Assembly (NCBI GenBank): GCA_013214575.1 | Contig: JABSSD010000217.1 | Location: 1 to 64,000 of the forward strand | Origin: Paracoccaceae bacterium | Lineage (GTDB): Bacteria > Pseudomonadota > Alphaproteobacteria > Rhodobacterales > Rhodobacteraceae | Direction of reading: 5' to 3' | DNA: 64,000 nucleotides | Part shown: positions 1 to 9,587 of the stretch, in pieces | Layout of the letters: each line of letters opens with the position of its first letter | Position numbering within the stretch: the first letter of the stretch is position 1 | Translations under genes and position numbers: made by a program | Notes under the pieces: model-generated | What the model was told of the DNA's origin: nothing | Databases searched by the model: none | The model's input: only the letters and a program-made list of their open reading frames with translations

Positions 1-366
1 CCCGTCTCTCCGAAGCGTCCCCGGTAGCACATCTGCGCCGCCGGTAGGGGGGTTCTAGGGTTATCACACCCATCCCGCAACAGCTAAATTACACAAACAG
101 CATCTTTTTTCCCATCGGGTGAATGAACGCATGAAATCAATGCCTTAAGCACTTCTACTCTGCGCCTTGACGGATCTGAACCAAAGGGAATAAAGCGCCA
201 ATTGTAACCATCCCCTCGAAGCCACCAGATCTTGTGGACCGCTTGCGACAGGACACAAGGCGGCGGCAAAGCGACGGTGAAATTCAAGGCGACGGCCGAG
301 TCGGAATCAGTGAAAACCCAGGCCGGTTCGCCGCTCTGGGGCTCAGGCCCGAGGTCAGGCCCGACC
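1..366. other. Intergenic stretch, no supported gene
   Basis: No recognisable gene is seen. One open frame on the minus strand (84-287) would need a TTG start, has no Shine-Dalgarno sequence and resembles no family I know; it is less GC-rich than its surroundings and could be a remnant. Positions 21-50 carry a GGTAGCAC(A)TCTGCGCCGCC motif that recurs near 32432. Positions 349-376 hold short CTCAGG/CCTGAG-type repeats just past the msrQ stop. Confidence 0.4.
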
Positions 367-987
367 TCAGGCGCGCTGTCGTCGGGGGCTGGAGGCTGAC
401 ATGAGGCGGCGAACAGGCAGCCGCAACAACAGCAATCCGACGATCAGCGCCAGATAGATCAGCGGTTCAAGCTGCAGACCTTTGACCAGCATGACAAAAT
501 GCATCGCCCCCAGCAGGCCGATCACATAGCTGGCCCGGTGCAGCTTGCGCCAGTTGCGGCCCAGCCGCCGGATCGACCAGTTGTTCGAGGTCACAGCCAG
601 CGGCAGCAGCAGCAAGAAGCCCGCCATGCCGATGGTGATGTAGGGACGTTTGACAATATCCGCCAAGATCTGATCGGGCAGTTGCACATCCAGCAGCAGC
701 CAGACCAGCAGGTGGCAGGACACATAGGAGAAACACAGCAACCCGACAGCGCGGCGAAACTTCAGCAGATTAACGCCAGTGTATTTGCGCAGCGGAGTGA
801 TGGCGAGGCCAAGCACCAGCAGTTGCAAGGCCAGTTCGCCGTACTCATGCTCGAGCGCCTTGATGGGTTCAACCCCCAGCCCACCGGTCAGCCCCTGATA
901 GAACAGCCAGGGTGCCGGCAGCAGGCCAAGACCATAGACCACCCAGGTCGGCAAACGGCGCAGCAACTGATTGAGCCAATCCCGCAT
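367..987 (-). CDS. msrQ: MsrQ, heme-binding membrane subunit of the MsrPQ methionine sulfoxide reductase
   Basis: The 206-residue protein is almost entirely hydrophobic with about six membrane spans, the layout of the YedZ/MsrQ ferric-reductase-like family. Histidines expected to bind heme are seen in the SYVSCHLLVW segment and in the later LHRASY and GAMHFVML segments. In this family MsrQ passes electrons from the respiratory chain or flavin reductase to periplasmic MsrP, which repairs oxidised methionines in envelope proteins. Its ATG overlaps the msrP stop by one base (TAATG), so the two genes are translationally coupled. The C-terminus is arginine-rich and cytoplasmic. The call is secure from family architecture plus gene pairing. 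Confidence 0.93.
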   Translation of the reverse strand: MRDWLNQLLRRLPTWVVYGLGLLPAPWLFYQGLTGGLGVEPIKALEHEYGELALQLLVLGLAITPLRKYTGVNLLKFRRAVGLLCFSYVSCHLLVWLLLDVQLPDQILADIVKRPYITIGMAGFLLLLPLAVTSNNWSIRRLGRNWRKLHRASYVIGLLGAMHFVMLVKGLQLEPLIYLALIVGLLLLRLPVRRLMSASSPRRQRA

Positions 988-1889
988 TAAAAGAATTTCC
1001 CCAGATCCATGCCGTCATACATGGATGCGACCTCATCCTCATAGCCATTGAACATCAGGGTTGGCTGGCGTCTGGCAAACAGCCCGCCACCGATCCGACG
1101 CTCAGAGGCCTGGCTCCAGCGCGGGTGCGATACCTGCGGGTTGACGTTGCTGTAGAAGCCGTACTCGCGAGCATTGGACATGTTCCAGCTGGTCGGTGGC
1201 TGCTGATCGGTCAGGGTGATGCGGACAATCGATTTGATTGATTTGAAGCCGTATTTCCACGGCACCACCAGACGCAGCGGGGCGCCGTTCTGATTGGGCA
1301 GATCCTTGCCAAAGATGCCGGTGGCCATCAGCGTCAGCGGGTGCATCGCCTCGTCCAGACGCAGGCCCTCGCGGTAGGGCCAGTCGAGCACGCGGTAGGC
1401 GGTACCAGGCATTTCCTCGGGCCGGTACAGGGTTTCAAACGCCACGTATTTGGCGCTGTCCTGCACCCCGGCCATGGCCAGCAGATCTGCCAGCTCAAAG
1501 CCGTTCCAGGGCACCACCATCGACCAGGCCTCGACACAGCGAAAGCGGTAGATCCGCTCTTCCACCGTCATCTCAGCCAGGATGTCTTTGAAGTCATAGG
1601 CGCCGGGGCGATCCACCAGACCGTCAATGGTGACGCTCCAGGGTGAGGTGGTGAGCAGATGGGCATTGTCTGCCGGATCATCCTTGCCGGTGCCGAACTC
1701 ATAGAAGTTGTTATAGCTGGTAACCTCGTCCCAGCTGTTGGGCTGCAGCGCCTCCTGCGCCTGAGCGCCGCCAGCCATGGCGCCAAGCCCCAACCCAGCC
1801 ATGCCCGCCATGATCTGGCGACGGTTCAGAAAGGCCCCCTGAGGGGTGACATCATCAAGGGTCAGGTCATTGGTCCAGCGATAGGCCAT
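987..1889 (-). CDS. msrP: MsrP, periplasmic molybdopterin protein-methionine-sulfoxide reductase
   Basis: This 300-residue catalytic subunit has a Tat signal near residues 22-45 (twin arginine in LNRRQIMAG followed by a Gly/Ala-rich hydrophobic stretch ending GGAQA), so it should be exported folded with its molybdenum cofactor. The sulfite-oxidase-type fold is marked by [10 protein letters not shown], whose Cys118 is the expected Mo ligand. The ATG at 1889 is preferred over the upstream in-frame start at 1928 because AAGGAGCC lies seven bases before it. It is followed directly by msrQ. The substrate in characterised homologues is methionine sulfoxide in periplasmic proteins. Confidence 0.94.
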   Translation of the reverse strand: MAYRWTNDLTLDDVTPQGAFLNRRQIMAGMAGLGLGAMAGGAQAQEALQPNSWDEVTSYNNFYEFGTGKDDPADNAHLLTTSPWSVTIDGLVDRPGAYDFKDILAEMTVEERIYRFRCVEAWSMVVPWNGFELADLLAMAGVQDSAKYVAFETLYRPEEMPGTAYRVLDWPYREGLRLDEAMHPLTLMATGIFGKDLPNQNGAPLRLVVPWKYGFKSIKSIVRITLTDQQPPTSWNMSNAREYGFYSNVNPQVSHPRWSQASERRIGGGLFARRQPTLMFNGYEDEVASMYDGMDLGKFF

Positions 1890-1957
1890 TTGAGGCTCCT
1901 TAAATCTCGTTTTCCCAGAGATACCCACAACGGCTTAAAGAACCAAAACATATCCTG

Positions 1958-3451
1958 TCACAATTCAGCGACGGCACTGTAACTTGGCATCAACTCATTC
2001 ATCGGGCGGGAGCGCCCGCCCTCCTGCATGATGCGCACATGGCGGCGGCGGATCTGGCGTGGTTCAGCCACCCCAACTGAGTGGGCGATGATCTCCACCT
2101 CGTGGATGATCTCGCGGGCATATTTGGCAACCCGGATGTATTTATCCGCAACCACCAGCCCCTTTTGGAACCGGGGATCATGGGTGGTGACGCCAGTTGG
2201 GCAGGTGTTGCGGTTACATTTCAGCGCCTGAATGCAGCCCAGCGCAAACATGAAGCCACGCGCCGAGGTGACAAAGTCAGCCCCCGCCGCCAGTGCCCAG
2301 GCCACATCGCCGGGGTTGACCAGCTTGCCGGACGAGATCAGCCGGATCCGGTCCTTCAGCCCATGTTCGTCGCGCAGATTGGCCACCATTGGCAGCGCCT
2401 CGCGCACCGACATGCCGACCAGATCAATCAGCGGCATCGGCGCCGCGCCGGTACCCCCCTCGCCGCCATCAATGGTGATGAAATCCGGGGCCGCATCATC
2501 GCCGCGTGCCACAATACACTCAAACAGCTCGCGCATGACCGCCTCAGAGCCGACAACGGTTTTGATCCCTACCGGCTTGCCCGTCACCGCGCGGATGTGG
2601 CGGATCATATCCAGCAGATCGCCAAAATTCTCCATTTCCGGGTGACGATTGGGCGACAGGCTGGCCTGCCCGGCAGGAATTCCGCGAATGGCGGCGATCT
2701 CCTCGGTCACCTTGGCGGCGGGCAGGATGCCGCCCTTGCCCGGCTTGGCCCCCTGCGACAGCTTGAGCTCGAACATCCGCACCGAGTCATGAGCCGCGAC
2801 CTGCTTCAGCTTGTCATCGCATAGCCCGCCCTGATCGTTGCGCACGCCGTATTTGGCGGTGCCGATCTGAAACACAATGTCGCAACCCCCCTCAAGATGA
2901 AACGGGCTTAGCCCGCCCTCGCCGGTGTTCAGCCAGACCCCTGCCTGTTTGGCGCCCCGGCTCAGTGCCTGCACCGCCGGTTTGGAAATGGCGCCAAAGC
3001 TCATCCCTGAGATATTGAAGATCGACGGTGCCAGATAGGGAATGCGCGCCGTTGGGCCAATCTGCAGCGGCGTGGTCTTGGCGCTTTCATCATCCAGTGG
3101 CGGAAACGGCGCGTTTACAAAAATCGGCGTGCCCGGCACGTTGGTATTGCGGGTTGAGCCAAAGGCAACGGTATTGTCCGCCCCCAACGAGGCCCGCTTC
3201 ACCCAATCGCGCTGTGCGCGGTTGAATGGCAGCTCCTCGCGGTCCATGGCAAAGAAATACTGGCGAAAGAACTCACCCAGCTCGCTGAACAGATGGCGAA
3301 AGCGCCCGATCACCGGATAGTTGCGCCGGATGGCATCGCTGGTTTGCAACCGGTCCATCACAAACAGAACCGCGACACCGACGACCAGCGCACCCAGTAT
3401 AAAAACAAAGCTCAGCGCCATGAACTCGATAACGTTGGCTGCAAAATCCAT
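1958..3451 (-). CDS. FMN-binding glutamate synthase-family oxidoreductase
   Basis: The 497-residue protein has one N-terminal membrane span (residues about 8-30, FMALSFVFILGALVVGV) followed by the TIM-barrel FMN domain of glutamate synthase large subunits. TIDGGEGGTGAAP and SSGKLVNPGDVAWALAAGAD are FMN/2-oxoglutarate-site-like segments, and GCIQALKCNRNTCPTGV gives the C-x5-C-x4-C pattern that binds a 3Fe-4S cluster. It lacks the glutaminase and C-terminal GXGXG domains of true GltB, so ammonia transfer from glutamine is not expected; the real substrate is unknown. The start is supported by GGAGATCTCGC before the ATG. It lies 68 bases upstream of msrP on the same strand, but co-transcription is only a possibility. 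Confidence 0.88.
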   Translation of the reverse strand: MDFAANVIEFMALSFVFILGALVVGVAVLFVMDRLQTSDAIRRNYPVIGRFRHLFSELGEFFRQYFFAMDREELPFNRAQRDWVKRASLGADNTVAFGSTRNTNVPGTPIFVNAPFPPLDDESAKTTPLQIGPTARIPYLAPSIFNISGMSFGAISKPAVQALSRGAKQAGVWLNTGEGGLSPFHLEGGCDIVFQIGTAKYGVRNDQGGLCDDKLKQVAAHDSVRMFELKLSQGAKPGKGGILPAAKVTEEIAAIRGIPAGQASLSPNRHPEMENFGDLLDMIRHIRAVTGKPVGIKTVVGSEAVMRELFECIVARGDDAAPDFITIDGGEGGTGAAPMPLIDLVGMSVREALPMVANLRDEHGLKDRIRLISSGKLVNPGDVAWALAAGADFVTSARGFMFALGCIQALKCNRNTCPTGVTTHDPRFQKGLVVADKYIRVAKYAREIIHEVEIIAHSVGVAEPRQIRRRHVRIMQEGGRSRPMNELMPSYSAVAEL

Positions 3452-3558
3452 GCGAGATCTCCTGTGGATTAAATGTGGTGCCTGTTAGGGGCCGAAGACT
3501 TAGATGACTTTGAGCGCGATCACCGGCCGGCACAAGCCAACATTGCTGCCACTCGGGG

Positions 3559-4230
3559 TCAGATCCACCGCCGGACCTTAGCCCAGTGGTGCAGCCCACA
3601 GACCAAGATCACCCCAACAGCCGAGACGATCAGCAGCATCGGCCAGCTCAGCTCTTTCATCTGCGCCCCAAGATAGGCCAGCAACACGGTGAACGGCACG
3701 ATGCCTAGGCCGGTGGTCCAGACGAAGGTCCACACTCGCACCTTGGTCAGGCCAGCGGCATAGTTGATCAGGTTAAAGGCAATCACCGGAATGAAGCGGC
3801 TGATCAGCAGGGCCAGCGCCCCCCGGTCCTGGGTCCAATCGTTCAGTCGCTGGGCCTGGGCCGGTACCAGCCATCCAAGAATAACCCTCTGCCCCAGTTT
3901 ACGCGCCAGACCAAAGGCGGCCAGCGCCCCCAGCATGGCGCCAATCCAGATCAGCACACTGCCCATAACGGTGCCAAAGACCGCCCCGGCACAAATCGCC
4001 AGGATCTCGGCCGGGAACGGCACAAAGCTGTGCAGGATCATCAGGACAATCACCGCCACCGGAGCCCAGGCGCCAATGGCCCGCAACTGCTGCGCCAGCT
4101 CATCTGGGGTTAGGGAATATTTACTCACCACGAAGCCCAGCGCGCTCCCGAGTATGAGAAGCAGAACGGCGGCGGCAAAAACAGCGCGGCGGCGGCTGGA
4201 TCGGTGAGAGTTTTCTTGTTGGTTGGACAT
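3559..4230 (-). CDS. TVP38/TMEM64-family (VTT domain) inner-membrane protein
   Basis: The 223-residue protein has about five to six hydrophobic segments and the VTT/SNARE-associated signature: FVPFPAEILAICAGAVFG, then the G-rich WIGAMLGALAAFGLARKLG and the SRFIPVIAFNLINYAAGLT segment. Relatives (TVP38, DedA) are implicated in membrane homeostasis and lipid scrambling; no specific role can be given here. The frame stays open upstream to 4587, but those extra residues are low-complexity and not conserved-looking, so I take the ATG at 4230 (MSNQQENSHRSS). No strong Shine-Dalgarno sequence is visible. Confidence 0.85.
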   Translation of the reverse strand: MSNQQENSHRSSRRRAVFAAAVLLLILGSALGFVVSKYSLTPDELAQQLRAIGAWAPVAVIVLMILHSFVPFPAEILAICAGAVFGTVMGSVLIWIGAMLGALAAFGLARKLGQRVILGWLVPAQAQRLNDWTQDRGALALLISRFIPVIAFNLINYAAGLTKVRVWTFVWTTGLGIVPFTVLLAYLGAQMKELSWPMLLIVSAVGVILVCGLHHWAKVRRWI

Positions 4231-4537
4231 ATCGCTAGATATAGGAAAAGACGCCGCGTTTACCACATCCAAACCAATAGCATGACCGCAAGCCCCCCCG
4301 CCGGAGCAACGGAGGCCCTGTTCCTGTGCCGGGGATGCGAGTTCCAGCGGTAATCGCGATTGCCGGGCAGTATGGGGGACAGAGATAAAGCTGCGGTGAT
4401 CAGGGCGTGCGGTGGGGGGAGACCCCAAACAGCCGCCGCTTAGGTCCCTTTGGCAAGACGAGAGAGCACTTTGCGCCCTCCCGTTGGTTTGGGCGAAGAC
4501 CTGTGATTTGGCCGCTTCACTGGCCTGCGAAGGCGCA
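4231..4537. other. Intergenic gap without a supported gene
   Basis: About 300 bases between the TVP38-like gene and the SRPBCC gene. The open frames here are the upstream extension of the TVP38 frame and the antisense of the SRPBCC region. No promoter, hairpin or gene could be supported. Confidence 0.4.
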
Positions 4538-5011
4538 CTAGCTGGCCAGTGCAGACCCTGCCCGGTTTGAGCGAACCCTGTCGGCAAGGCCCTCGAGATT
4601 GCCGTCCAGGATCTTGCCCATCATCATTTTCATCATGGTCTGCCCCAACAGCCATCCTAAGGGTCCGAACTTCACCCGGTAGTCCATGCTCCATATCACC
4701 CGTGTCTGCCCGTTCATCATTGGAGTGAGCAACAGTTCGGCGTGGCATTCGTGAAGAGGCAGCGCGGCCATTTCCGACAAACAGACGCGATACCTGCTAT
4801 TGACCTCCCACGCGGTCACCTCTTCTACCACCGAGCTGCCATCGTCGAAATGACAGCGCCGTTTTGAACCGATCCCATCGTCGCCATCCGTAAGCGCTTC
4901 GACGGATTTCACCAGTGGGGCAAACTCGTCTATGTGCATGTAGCGACCGATTACCGCCCATACGGCGTCAGGAGTGGCTTGGATATCGCGTGTTCGTTGA
5001 TGATGTATCAC
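4538..5011 (-). CDS. SRPBCC-family (START/polyketide cyclase-like) protein
   Basis: The 157-residue protein follows the SRPBCC ligand-binding pattern: an opening beta strand (HHQRTRDIQATPDAVWAVI), the acidic GDDGIGSKRRCHFDDGS segment, central antiparallel strands (TRVIWSMDYRVKFG) and a long C-terminal helix with MMKMMMGKILDGNLEGLADRV. Members bind hydrophobic ligands or act as cyclases or coenzyme-Q-binding proteins; nothing here fixes the ligand. Translation probably begins at GTG (5011) behind AGGTAG. It is on the same strand as clpB but is separated from it by a clear terminator. Confidence 0.78.
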   Translation of the reverse strand: MIHHQRTRDIQATPDAVWAVIGRYMHIDEFAPLVKSVEALTDGDDGIGSKRRCHFDDGSSVVEEVTAWEVNSRYRVCLSEMAALPLHECHAELLLTPMMNGQTRVIWSMDYRVKFGPLGWLLGQTMMKMMMGKILDGNLEGLADRVRSNRAGSALAS

Positions 5012-5115
5012 TTGTGCTACCTGCGGTTATGAAGTTCGTGCCCAATGGAGGACTTGGGATCCCGATAGCACACCCCTGATGACAGAAACTGTCACCAGCA
5101 CAGCACCCTCGCCGC

Positions 5116-5142
5116 AAAAAGGCCCGCCATTTCTGGCGGGCC
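5116..5142 (-). terminator. Rho-independent terminator of clpB
   Basis: Read on the minus strand, GGCCCGCCA-gaaa-TGGCGGGCC is a perfect 9-bp hairpin followed by five T residues, starting 9 bases after the clpB stop codon. Confidence 0.9.
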
Positions 5143-5151
5143 TGTTCTTGT

Positions 5152-7770
5152 TTAATGCACCACCGCGTCGTCCGGTTTGGGGCGGTTGGTCGTGCCGAGG
5201 CGGTCGCCGATGATCAGACCGTCGGGGCCGGTCGAGACCGGCACGGTGTCGCCATCTTTGACATCGCCGCCCAGCAGCATTTCGGCCAGCGAGTTCTGCA
5301 GCGAACGTTGGATCACCCGTTTCAGCGGCCGCGCACCAAACACCGGGTCATAGCCTTCATCCGCCAGCCAGGTCTTGGCCTCCTCGTCCAGCTGCAGAGT
5401 GATCTTGCGCTCGGCCAGACGTTTGATCAGCCGGCCCAGCTGGATATCGACGATACCGTCCATATCCTCGCGCTTGAGCCGATCAAAGATGATGGTCTCG
5501 TCCAGACGGTTCAGGAACTCAGGTCGGAAATGGCCACGCACTGCCTCCATCACCTCGTCGCGCGCCTCCGAGGCATCGGCCCCGTCTGGCAGCTGGCTCA
5601 GCGCCTGGGCGCCAAGGTTCGAGGTCAGGATGATCAGCGTCTGCTTGAAGTCGACGGTGCGGCCCTGACCATCGGTCAGCACCCCGTCGTCCAGCACCTG
5701 CAACAATATGTTGAACACGTCCGGATGGGCCTTTTCGACCTCGTCAAACAGCACCACCTGATAGGGGCGACGGCGCACCGACTCGGTCAGCGATCCGCCC
5801 TCCTCATAGCCGACATAACCCGGAGGCGCGCCGATCAGACGGGCGACCGAGTGTTTCTCCATGTATTCCGACATGTCGACGCGCAGCATGGCGTGTTCGT
5901 CGTCGAACAGGAACTCGGCCACCGCCTTGGTCAGCTCGGTTTTACCGACACCGGTGGGGCCAAGGAACAGGAAGGAGCCCAGCGGGCGGCCTTCGTCGTT
6001 CAGGCCCGCCCGCGCACGGCGCACCGCATTGGCGACGGCGGTGACCGCGGCGTGCTGGCCAATCACCCGGCCATGCAGCGCGTCCTCCATCCGCAGCAGT
6101 TTCTCGCGGTCACCTTCGAGCATTTTCGAGGTCGGAATACCGGTCCAGCGTTCGACCACCGCAGCGATCTGTTCCGGGCGCACCGCTTCGGCCACCATCA
6201 GCCCATCTTCCTCGTGGTTCTCGGTCTCGGAGAGCTGCTTCTCCAGATCGGGGATGACGCCGTAAGACAGCTCACCCGCGCGCGCCAGATTGGCCTCGCG
6301 CTTGGCGATTTCCAGCTCGGCGCGGGCCTTTTCCAGCAGCTCCTTGATGTCCCGGGCACCGGCCAGCTTGTCCCGTTCCGCCTGCCACTGCGCCGTCATC
6401 TCGGCACTGCGGTCCTGCAGCTCGGACAGGTCCAGTTCCAGCGTTTCCAGCCGGTCCCTGGAGGCGGCGTCATCTTCCATCCGCAGGGCTTCGCCCTCAA
6501 TCTGCATTTGCAGGATCTGACGATCCAGCTGGTCCAGCTCTTCGGGTTTGCTGTCGACCTCCATCCGCAACCGGCTGGCGGCCTCGTCCATCAGGTCAAT
6601 GGCCTTGTCCGGCAGAAAGCGGTCGGTGATATAGCGGTTCGACAGAGTGGCCGCTGCCACCAGCGCCGAATCCGAGATCCGCACCCCGTGGTGCAGCTCA
6701 TATTTCTCTTTGATGCCGCGCAGGATCGAGATGGTGTCCTCGACCGTGGGCTCAGAGATGACAACCGGCTGAAACCGCCGCGCCAGGGCGGCGTCTTTCT
6801 CAACATATTTACGGTATTCATCCAGCGTGGTGGCACCGATACAATGCAGCTCCCCCCGCGCCAGCGCTGGCTTGATCAGGTTGGCCGCATCCATCGCGCC
6901 GTCACCTTTTCCAGCCCCAACCAACGTGTGCATCTCGTCGATGAACAGCAGGATTTCACCATTGGCCTCGGTCACCTCGGTCAAGACCGCCTTGAGTCGC
7001 TCCTCGAACTCGCCCCGGTATTTGGCACCGGCAATCAGCGCCCCCATGTCCAGCGACAGCAGTTTCTTGTCGCGCAGGCTCTCTGGCACATCGCCGCTGA
7101 CGATGCGCAGCGCCATGCCCTCGGCGATGGCGGTTTTACCAACGCCGGGTTCGCCGATCAGCACCGGGTTGTTCTTGGTGCGCCGCGACAGCACCTGCAT
7201 GGCGCGGCGGATTTCTTCGTCACGGCCAATGATCGGGTCGATCTTGCCCTGGCGTGCCGCCTCGGTCAGGTCATGGGCGTATTTCTTCAGCGCGTCATAG
7301 CCGTCTTCGGCGCTGGCACTGTCGGCGGTGCGGCCCTTGCGGATATCATTGATCGCCTCGTTCAGCTTTTGCGCGGTGACGCCGCCGGCATCCAGCGCCT
7401 CTTTGGCCTTGGATTTCACCATGCACAGCGCCATCAGCACCCGCTCAACCGGCACAAAGCTATCGCCGGCCTTGGAGGCCAGCTTCTCGGCCTCGGCCAG
7501 CACTTTGGCGGTCTGGCCATCCAGATAGATCTGGCTGCCATCGCCGCTGACCTTGGCGTGTTTCGACAGCGCGGTTTCCAGCGAATCCATCACCCGCGAG
7601 GGCACCCCGCCAGCCCGATTGATCAGATTGCTGGCCAGCCCCTGATCATCGTCCATCAATGCTTTCAGAATATGTTCCGGGACCAGTCGCTGATGGTCTT
7701 CACGCACCGCAATGGTCTGAGCGGCCTGCACAAAACCGCGTGCCCGCTCGGTGAACTTGGTCAAGTCCAT
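5152..7770 (-). CDS. clpB: ATP-dependent disaggregase ClpB
   Basis: The 872-residue protein has the full ClpB plan: N-terminal Clp repeats (about 1-150), first AAA+ domain with Walker [14 protein letters not shown], a long coiled-coil middle domain (about 400-530) that separates ClpB from ClpA/C, second AAA+ domain with Walker [14 protein letters not shown] and Walker [12 protein letters not shown], and a C-terminal D2-small domain. It solubilises aggregated proteins together with DnaK. It carries no ClpP-binding IGL loop that I can see. The ATG at 7770 follows GGAGAGATGA. A heat-shock-type promoter lies about 80 bases upstream and a strong terminator follows the gene, so it is monocistronic. 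Confidence 0.98.
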   Translation of the reverse strand: MDLTKFTERARGFVQAAQTIAVREDHQRLVPEHILKALMDDDQGLASNLINRAGGVPSRVMDSLETALSKHAKVSGDGSQIYLDGQTAKVLAEAEKLASKAGDSFVPVERVLMALCMVKSKAKEALDAGGVTAQKLNEAINDIRKGRTADSASAEDGYDALKKYAHDLTEAARQGKIDPIIGRDEEIRRAMQVLSRRTKNNPVLIGEPGVGKTAIAEGMALRIVSGDVPESLRDKKLLSLDMGALIAGAKYRGEFEERLKAVLTEVTEANGEILLFIDEMHTLVGAGKGDGAMDAANLIKPALARGELHCIGATTLDEYRKYVEKDAALARRFQPVVISEPTVEDTISILRGIKEKYELHHGVRISDSALVAAATLSNRYITDRFLPDKAIDLMDEAASRLRMEVDSKPEELDQLDRQILQMQIEGEALRMEDDAASRDRLETLELDLSELQDRSAEMTAQWQAERDKLAGARDIKELLEKARAELEIAKREANLARAGELSYGVIPDLEKQLSETENHEEDGLMVAEAVRPEQIAAVVERWTGIPTSKMLEGDREKLLRMEDALHGRVIGQHAAVTAVANAVRRARAGLNDEGRPLGSFLFLGPTGVGKTELTKAVAEFLFDDEHAMLRVDMSEYMEKHSVARLIGAPPGYVGYEEGGSLTESVRRRPYQVVLFDEVEKAHPDVFNILLQVLDDGVLTDGQGRTVDFKQTLIILTSNLGAQALSQLPDGADASEARDEVMEAVRGHFRPEFLNRLDETIIFDRLKREDMDGIVDIQLGRLIKRLAERKITLQLDEEAKTWLADEGYDPVFGARPLKRVIQRSLQNSLAEMLLGGDVKDGDTVPVSTGPDGLIIGDRLGTTNRPKPDDAVVH

Positions 7771-7846
7771 TCATCTCTCCTATAAAAGCGCCCGGTTAAT
7801 TGAAACGCCCGCTTGGCGGCACGTCCCGATCTTGGGCCTCTGCATC

Positions 7847-7880
7847 AATGTGGGTAGTCTTGCCACCTCTTCAAGGGGCA
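7847..7880 (-). promoter_or_regulatory. RpoH (sigma-32)-type heat-shock promoter of clpB
   Basis: On the minus strand, CCCCTTGAA (-35 core CTTGAA at 7870-7875) is followed after exactly 15 bases by CCCACATT (7847-7854), close to the sigma-32 consensus CCCTTGAA...CCCCATNT. It sits about 80 bases before the clpB ATG, leaving a leader of about 70 bases. Recognition is inferred from the motif and from the fact that clpB belongs to the RpoH regulon in other proteobacteria. Confidence 0.75.
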
Positions 7881-8345
7881 TAATCCCCGGAAATGATGAG
7901 AATTTCACTTATAAAAATCAGTTTCATGTCCCCCCAACCACCGCCATGGCTTGGCCCGCATTTTATGAGAATTTTAGACAATCACCGCCAGAGGCCCTCA
8001 TGCTTGCTCCCGAGACCCAGATCCCTCAACACTGCAATGGCGCCAACAGCGCGTGCCGCCGTGCCAATGCATCGCTCTCCATGAGCGATCAAAGCGTCAG
8101 CCTGTTTTGTCAGATTACCCTGCCCAAGCGACAGCGGGCCGCATCGCAGCGGTCGCAAATCACCGGCGCGGCAATCGCTCAATTGCACCAAATGCCCGAC
8201 AGTCGGTCAGGGCAGCCAAACCTCAGACTGCTGGGCCAACTGCGGCAGCGCCAGTGATCCAAAAGCGCGACAATTCCTAGACCCTTGTGCTGGATCGCTG
8301 CTGACCTTAGACAGGCGCAACCCCATCACACCCGGAGCTTTCCCC
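7881..8345. other. Long intergenic region between divergent clpB and pyrF
   Basis: About 465 bases beyond the clpB promoter. Positions 7890-7980 are relatively AT-rich and may hold promoters, but no convincing -35/-10 pair could be fixed. Open frames on both strands show no recognisable domains and no ribosome binding sites. The last 12 bases (CGGAGCTTTCCCC) supply the pyrF ribosome binding site. Confidence 0.4.
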
Positions 8346-9065
8346 ATGTCCGACGACCGCCTGATTGTTGCAATGGATGTCCCCAACGCTGTGCAAGGCC
8401 TGCAACTGGCCGAACGGCTGGGCGACACGGTGTCGTTCTACAAAATCGGCCTGGGCATGTTGACCAGCGGCGGGCTGGCGCTGGCCAACGAGCTGAAGCA
8501 CGAAATGGGTAAGCGCATTTTCCTCGACATGAAACTGTTCGACATCGGTGCCACGGTGGAACATGCGGTGCGTGGACTGGCGCAGTTTGATCTCGATTTC
8601 CTGACCGTGCATGGCGACCCCTATGTGGTCTCCGCCGCCAAGCAGGGCGCTGCTGGCAAGGATATGAAAATTCTGGCGGTGACCATCCTGACCTCGCTGG
8701 ACCGGCAGGATCTGGACGGCGCGCTGATCAAAGACGGCGCCCTTAAAGATCTGGTGCTGGAGCGGGCCGGCAATGCCTTTGCCGCCGGAGCCGACGGCGT
8801 TATTGCCTCGCCACAAGAGGCCGCGGCAATCCGCGCCCTGCCCGAGGCAGAGGGCCGCCTGATCGTCACCCCCGGTGTGCGTCCCGCAGGCGCCGATCTG
8901 GGCGACCAGAAACGGGTGGCAACCCCGGCCAGCGCCATTGCAGATGGCGCCGATCACATCGTTGTTGGGCGGCCCATCTGGCAGGCCAAAGACCCGCAGG
9001 CCGCGGCCCTGGCCATTCTGGATGAAATCAGACGTCCACTGGCCAGCCCATCAAACCGGGGCTGA
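8346..9065 (+). CDS. pyrF: Orotidine 5'-phosphate decarboxylase
   Basis: The 239-residue enzyme catalyses the last step of de novo UMP synthesis, decarboxylation of OMP. The catalytic Lys/Asp network is seen in FLDMKLFDIGATVEHA (the family D-K-x-x-D motif), preceded by the VAMDVPN substrate strand and followed by the phosphate-binding VTPGVRP and HIVVGRPIW segments. The length is normal for the prokaryotic type I family. The start is supported by CGGAG upstream of the ATG. It appears to stand alone: divergent from clpB and well separated from dinB. Confidence 0.96.
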   Translation: MSDDRLIVAMDVPNAVQGLQLAERLGDTVSFYKIGLGMLTSGGLALANELKHEMGKRIFLDMKLFDIGATVEHAVRGLAQFDLDFLTVHGDPYVVSAAKQGAAGKDMKILAVTILTSLDRQDLDGALIKDGALKDLVLERAGNAFAAGADGVIASPQEAAAIRALPEAEGRLIVTPGVRPAGADLGDQKRVATPASAIADGADHIVVGRPIWQAKDPQAAALAILDEIRRPLASPSNRG

Positions 9066-9587
9066 GAGCGCGAAAAATGACGGCTTGCCCGTGAAATAGG
9101 GCAACTGCACATTTTATCAGCACAATAAAAACTTTCCGCAAAACCAGCATCATTTGCGGTTCAGGCCGCCAAAAAGAGAGTTGACGTTAGGTCAAGCCCC
9201 TTGCTGCAAACGAAAAATCGAATTGTCAGCCGCAAAAGCGCGCCAAATTGTCCCTGTGCCGACAAAGGCACATTTATGACTCTCAATTGCGCCGAGTAAA
9301 TTCCAGTCTTTGTGATTTGCCGGAAATAGAAGATCGTCAAGGCAAGACACTCCCCTACGGGCTCTCTTCCTGAGGTCCGTGACTTTACCCCCCGCCTCAG
9401 CAGCGGGGGCTTTTTCTTTGGGCTCAGGTCTCCGCCTCCTCAAGATACTCTTGCAACTGGTTTGCGAAATGCGGCACCACCAGCGGATGGACCTGGCTGC
9501 CGGATAAAGACAATACCCGGCCAACAGGCTAGACTACGGCAACAGATGCCAAATCCAGACCCCACCAGCGCCCAAATGAGCCCCACC
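9066..9587. other. Intergenic region with hairpins and a possible small transcript
   Basis: Seen here: an inverted repeat CCGCAAA...TTTGCGG (9136-9159), a TTGACG hexamer at 9181-9186 without a convincing -10, a hairpin TGTGCC-gacaaa-GGCACA (9255-9272), and a strong intrinsic terminator at 9388-9420. The terminator lies 320 bases past pyrF, so it either ends a long pyrF 3' tail or an independent small RNA. The dinB frame is open from 9462, but its first recognisable residues begin near 9588. Confidence 0.45.
9388..9420 (+). terminator. Intrinsic terminator downstream of pyrF or of a small RNA
   Basis: CCCCCGC-ctcagca-GCGGGGG is a 7-bp all-GC stem followed by CTTTTTCTTT. No protein gene ends directly in front of it. 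Confidence 0.8.

Noticed and set aside
84-287. Short minus-strand frame MNFTVALPPP...
   Set aside because: TTG start, no Shine-Dalgarno sequence and no family resemblance; mentioned only in the intergenic entry.
5155-7785. An 876-codon open frame antisense to the whole of clpB
   Set aside because: It mirrors clpB codon by codon, has His/Gln/Arg-rich composition without any domain, and is the usual by-product of GC-rich third positions. ClpB itself is unmistakable.
7751-8257. 168-codon plus-strand frame over the clpB promoter
   Set aside because: It starts inside clpB, has no ribosome binding site or recognisable domain, and covers the heat-shock promoter.
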